This document shows positions 15,257 through 16,613 of a DNA stretch of 16,613 nt, piece by piece (within the stretch, counting starts at the first letter, position 1; the number at the start of each line of letters is the position of its first letter). The notes under the pieces are model-generated. The model worked only from the letters and a program-made list of their open reading frames with translations. It had not been told where the DNA came from and made no database searches. The DNA is taken from NCBI GenBank assembly GCA_002317385.1, contig DCJH01000031.1, forward strand, positions 649-17,261, read 5' to 3'. Source of the stretch: Prevotella sp. UBA1705. GTDB taxonomy: Bacteria; Bacteroidota; Bacteroidia; Bacteroidales; Bacteroidaceae. The position numbers and the translations under genes are program-made.

Positions 15257-16009
15257 ATGAACACCTACCAGCGCAGACCTATGAGTATCAGGAAACATAT
15301 CCCCAACACCATTACTTGCTGCAACCTCATTTCCGGTTGCATCGCTACCTGTTTCGCATTCTTCCACGAGCCCGAAATGGCCCTGATATGGATTATCATT
15401 GGTGCCGTATTCGACTTTTTCGACGGCATGTCGGCCCGACTGCTCCACGTGTCCTCGCCCATTGGCAAGGAACTCGACTCCTTGGCCGACGACGTGACCT
15501 TCGGCGTGGCTCCCTCGACCATACTTTTCTCGCAGCTGCTCGTGATGGACTATCCCTCCGTGCTCCAGCCCGTGACCGACTATCTGCCCTTTGTGGCCTA
15601 CGTCATGGCAGCTTTCTCTGCCCTCCGTCTGGCTAAGTTCAACCTCGACGAACGGCAGGCCCTGGGCTTCATCGGACTGCCCACGCCAGCCAACGCCCTA
15701 TTCTGGGGCTCGCTCATCGTGGGTGCACACCAGTGGTTGGAGACCTCGACCCTGATGCCACTCGTGCTCATCGCGGGCATGCTCGTGAGCTGCTACCTGC
15801 TCGTTTCAGAGATTCCCATGTTTGCCCTGAAGTTCAAACACTGGGGCTGGAAGGGCAACGAGGTGAAGTATATCTTCATTCTCTCCTGCATTCCCCTACT
15901 CGCCATCTTCAAGATTTCGGCCTTTGCCGTGATCATTGCATGGTATGTGCTGCTCTCCATCGGCGTTGACCTCTATCAGCGCAAGGCCAACACCACGGCT
16001 GGAGAATAA
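15257..16009 (+). CDS. pssA: CDP-diacylglycerol-serine O-phosphatidyltransferase
   Basis: This is a 250-residue integral membrane protein that makes phosphatidylserine from CDP-diacylglycerol and L-serine. The CDP-alcohol phosphotransferase signature D-x2-D-G-x2-A-R-x8-G-x3-D-x3-D is complete: Asp53, Asp56, Gly57, Ala60, Arg61, Gly70, Asp74, Asp78. Several hydrophobic helices follow (around 100-125, 140-190 and 210-240). It is the membrane type (class II), unlike the phospholipase-D-like enzyme of E. coli. The ATG at 15257 is given, but the ATG at 15281 (MSIRKHIPN) is also plausible and would remove eight polar residues. Being downstream of psd, it provides that enzyme's substrate. Confidence 0.95.
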   Translation: MNTYQRRPMSIRKHIPNTITCCNLISGCIATCFAFFHEPEMALIWIIIGAVFDFFDGMSARLLHVSSPIGKELDSLADDVTFGVAPSTILFSQLLVMDYPSVLQPVTDYLPFVAYVMAAFSALRLAKFNLDERQALGFIGLPTPANALFWGSLIVGAHQWLETSTLMPLVLIAGMLVSCYLLVSEIPMFALKFKHWGWKGNEVKYIFILSCIPLLAIFKISAFAVIIAWYVLLSIGVDLYQRKANTTAGE

Positions 16010-16013
16010 CCCC

Positions 16014-16020
16014 AAGGAGG
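16014..16020 (+). promoter_or_regulatory. Strong Shine-Dalgarno before the DUF4834 gene
   Basis: AAGGAGG stands 6 nt before the ATG at 16027. It is a near-perfect anti-16S match, which stands out because the other genes here have weak or no such sites. It fixes the start of the 100-residue reading frame. Confidence 0.8.
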
Positions 16021-16026
16021 ACGCCT

Positions 16027-16329
16027 ATGCTTGGTTCAATATTGTTTTTCCTACTATTCCTGTTTCTCCTGGCAGTGCTTCTCGTGGCCTTCGTGCTGCG
16101 CAAGTTGTTCTATAACACAGGATTAGACCGTCTGTTCTCCATTTTCCGCAACCTGCAGGGCGGGCCATCAGGTGACGGACAAGGCACCAACCAGCGCTCT
16201 CGCAGTGCCGGCCGGCAGACCACAACCCATTCGGGCGATGTGATTATCGACCGTCGCGACCCTGAAAAAGCCAATCAGAAGATTTTCAAGAATGGCGAAG
16301 GCGAATACGTGGATTACAAGGAGGAGTAA
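16027..16329 (+). CDS. DUF4834-type small membrane protein
   Basis: This is a 100-residue protein of unknown function. Residues 1-24 are one strongly hydrophobic segment starting MLGSILFFLLFLFLLAVLL. A basic patch (RKLFYNTG) follows, then a Gly/Ser/Gln/Arg-rich flexible middle (about 45-70). A polar tail with GDVIIDRRDPEKANQKIF and GEYVDYKEE closes the protein. The layout and tail resemble the DUF4834 family found next to pssA in Bacteroidota; this is from memory. It begins 17 nt after pssA behind a strong ribosome binding site and is the last gene of the lipid operon. A role near phospholipid synthesis is only suggested by position. Confidence 0.8.
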   Translation: MLGSILFFLLFLFLLAVLLVAFVLRKLFYNTGLDRLFSIFRNLQGGPSGDGQGTNQRSRSAGRQTTTHSGDVIIDRRDPEKANQKIFKNGEGEYVDYKEE

Positions 16330-16366
16330 GCTCTGCTGTCTTGCATCATTACCAAAACATTTTACA

Positions 16367-16405
16367 ATAAACACCATTCAGACTCGTTGACTGAATGGTG
16401 TTTAT
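16367..16405 (+). terminator. Hairpin closing the psd-pssA operon
   Basis: A perfect 15-bp stem (16367-16381 and 16391-16405) with a 9-nt loop lies 38 nt after the DUF4834 stop codon. The plus-strand tail is only cgttt, a weak T tract, so it may be an intrinsic terminator or an mRNA-stabilising end hairpin. Being symmetric, it could serve both strands. Confidence 0.65.
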
Positions 16406-16441
16406 CGTTTCCTGAAACCATCTCATCGTAAGGGCTTCGGG

Positions 16442-16529
16442 ATAACTACCTTTTCGTCTCGCGATTAGTACCTTTTCGTCCTGCCATTAGGTAGTAATCG
16501 CGCGACGATTAGTACCTCTTTTCAAACCG
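16442..16529. repeat. Imperfect 22-nt-period repeat block
   Basis: Four consecutive 22-nt blocks start at 16442, 16464, 16486 and 16508. Each holds a decamer related to attagtacct: ataactacct (16442), attagtacct (16464), attagtacct (16508), and one inverted copy, aggtagtaat at 16489-16498. Blocks one and two agree at 17 of 22 positions. The arms 16490-16500 and 16506-16516 form a hairpin with one mismatch around cgcga. No coding sequence is visible in 16406-16613, which otherwise shows nothing recognisable. Confidence 0.75.
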
Positions 16530-16613
16530 CCCAGATAGCAGGGATTTTGAGACTATAAAGTAGTCGACAAAAAGGTTGATGCAAAGCGGGCGCACAGTAG
16601 GGACATGCCCCGT

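Noticed and set aside
16442..16529. Iterons of a replication origin
   Set aside because: The 22-nt period is iteron-like, but there is no rep gene, the copies are imperfect and one is inverted; the setting is chromosomal.

Overview
The window looks like ordinary chromosomal DNA from a member of the Bacteroidota, most likely a Prevotellaceae-type Bacteroidales (inference). The evidence is: promoters of the Bacteroidota type (TTTG, about 20 nt, TAnnTTTG) before several genes; two type IX secretion system (T9SS) genes, porW/sprE and porX; a metzincin lipoprotein of the kind common in Bacteroidales; a DUF4834 protein; and mostly weak Shine-Dalgarno sequences. I see no transposase, integrase, phage gene, toxin-antitoxin pair or defence locus.

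Layout. The left edge (1-160) carries a 20-bp direct repeat and a terminator-like hairpin. A tRNA-Pro(GGG) gene follows on the minus strand (163-235), divergent from a zinc metalloprotease lipoprotein gene (466-1641). A plus-strand run continues with aroA (1733-2992), a small membrane protein with a four-cysteine cluster (3061-3447), porW (3495-6944), porX (6947-8521) and an EamA-type transporter (8615-9541). A 264-nt gene-free gap then separates convergent units. On the minus strand lie dnaE (14378-10659), tsaE (10619-10206) and trxA (10123-9806), the last with its own promoter and terminator. A divergent promoter region (14379-14506) separates dnaE from a plus-strand lipid operon: psd (14507-15199), pssA (15257-16009) and a DUF4834 gene (16027-16329), closed by a 15-bp-stem hairpin. 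The right edge (16442-16529) holds an imperfect 22-nt-period repeat block.

How the genes work together. PssA makes phosphatidylserine from CDP-diacylglycerol and serine, and Psd decarboxylates it to phosphatidylethanolamine, so the operon forms a complete PE branch. PorW is an outer-membrane-associated lipoprotein of the T9SS, and PorX is its REC-PglZ response regulator; they are separated by 2 nt, so they are almost certainly co-transcribed. DnaE, TsaE and TrxA are housekeeping proteins: replication, t6A tRNA modification and thiol reduction. AroA is the shikimate-pathway EPSP synthase.

I found no convincing new multi-gene system. The points most worth a second look are the two edge repeats, the uncharacterised cysteine-cluster protein next to the T9SS genes, the repeat-rich C-terminal part of PorW, the divergent EPSP synthase active-site loop, and the intact PHP metal site of DnaE.
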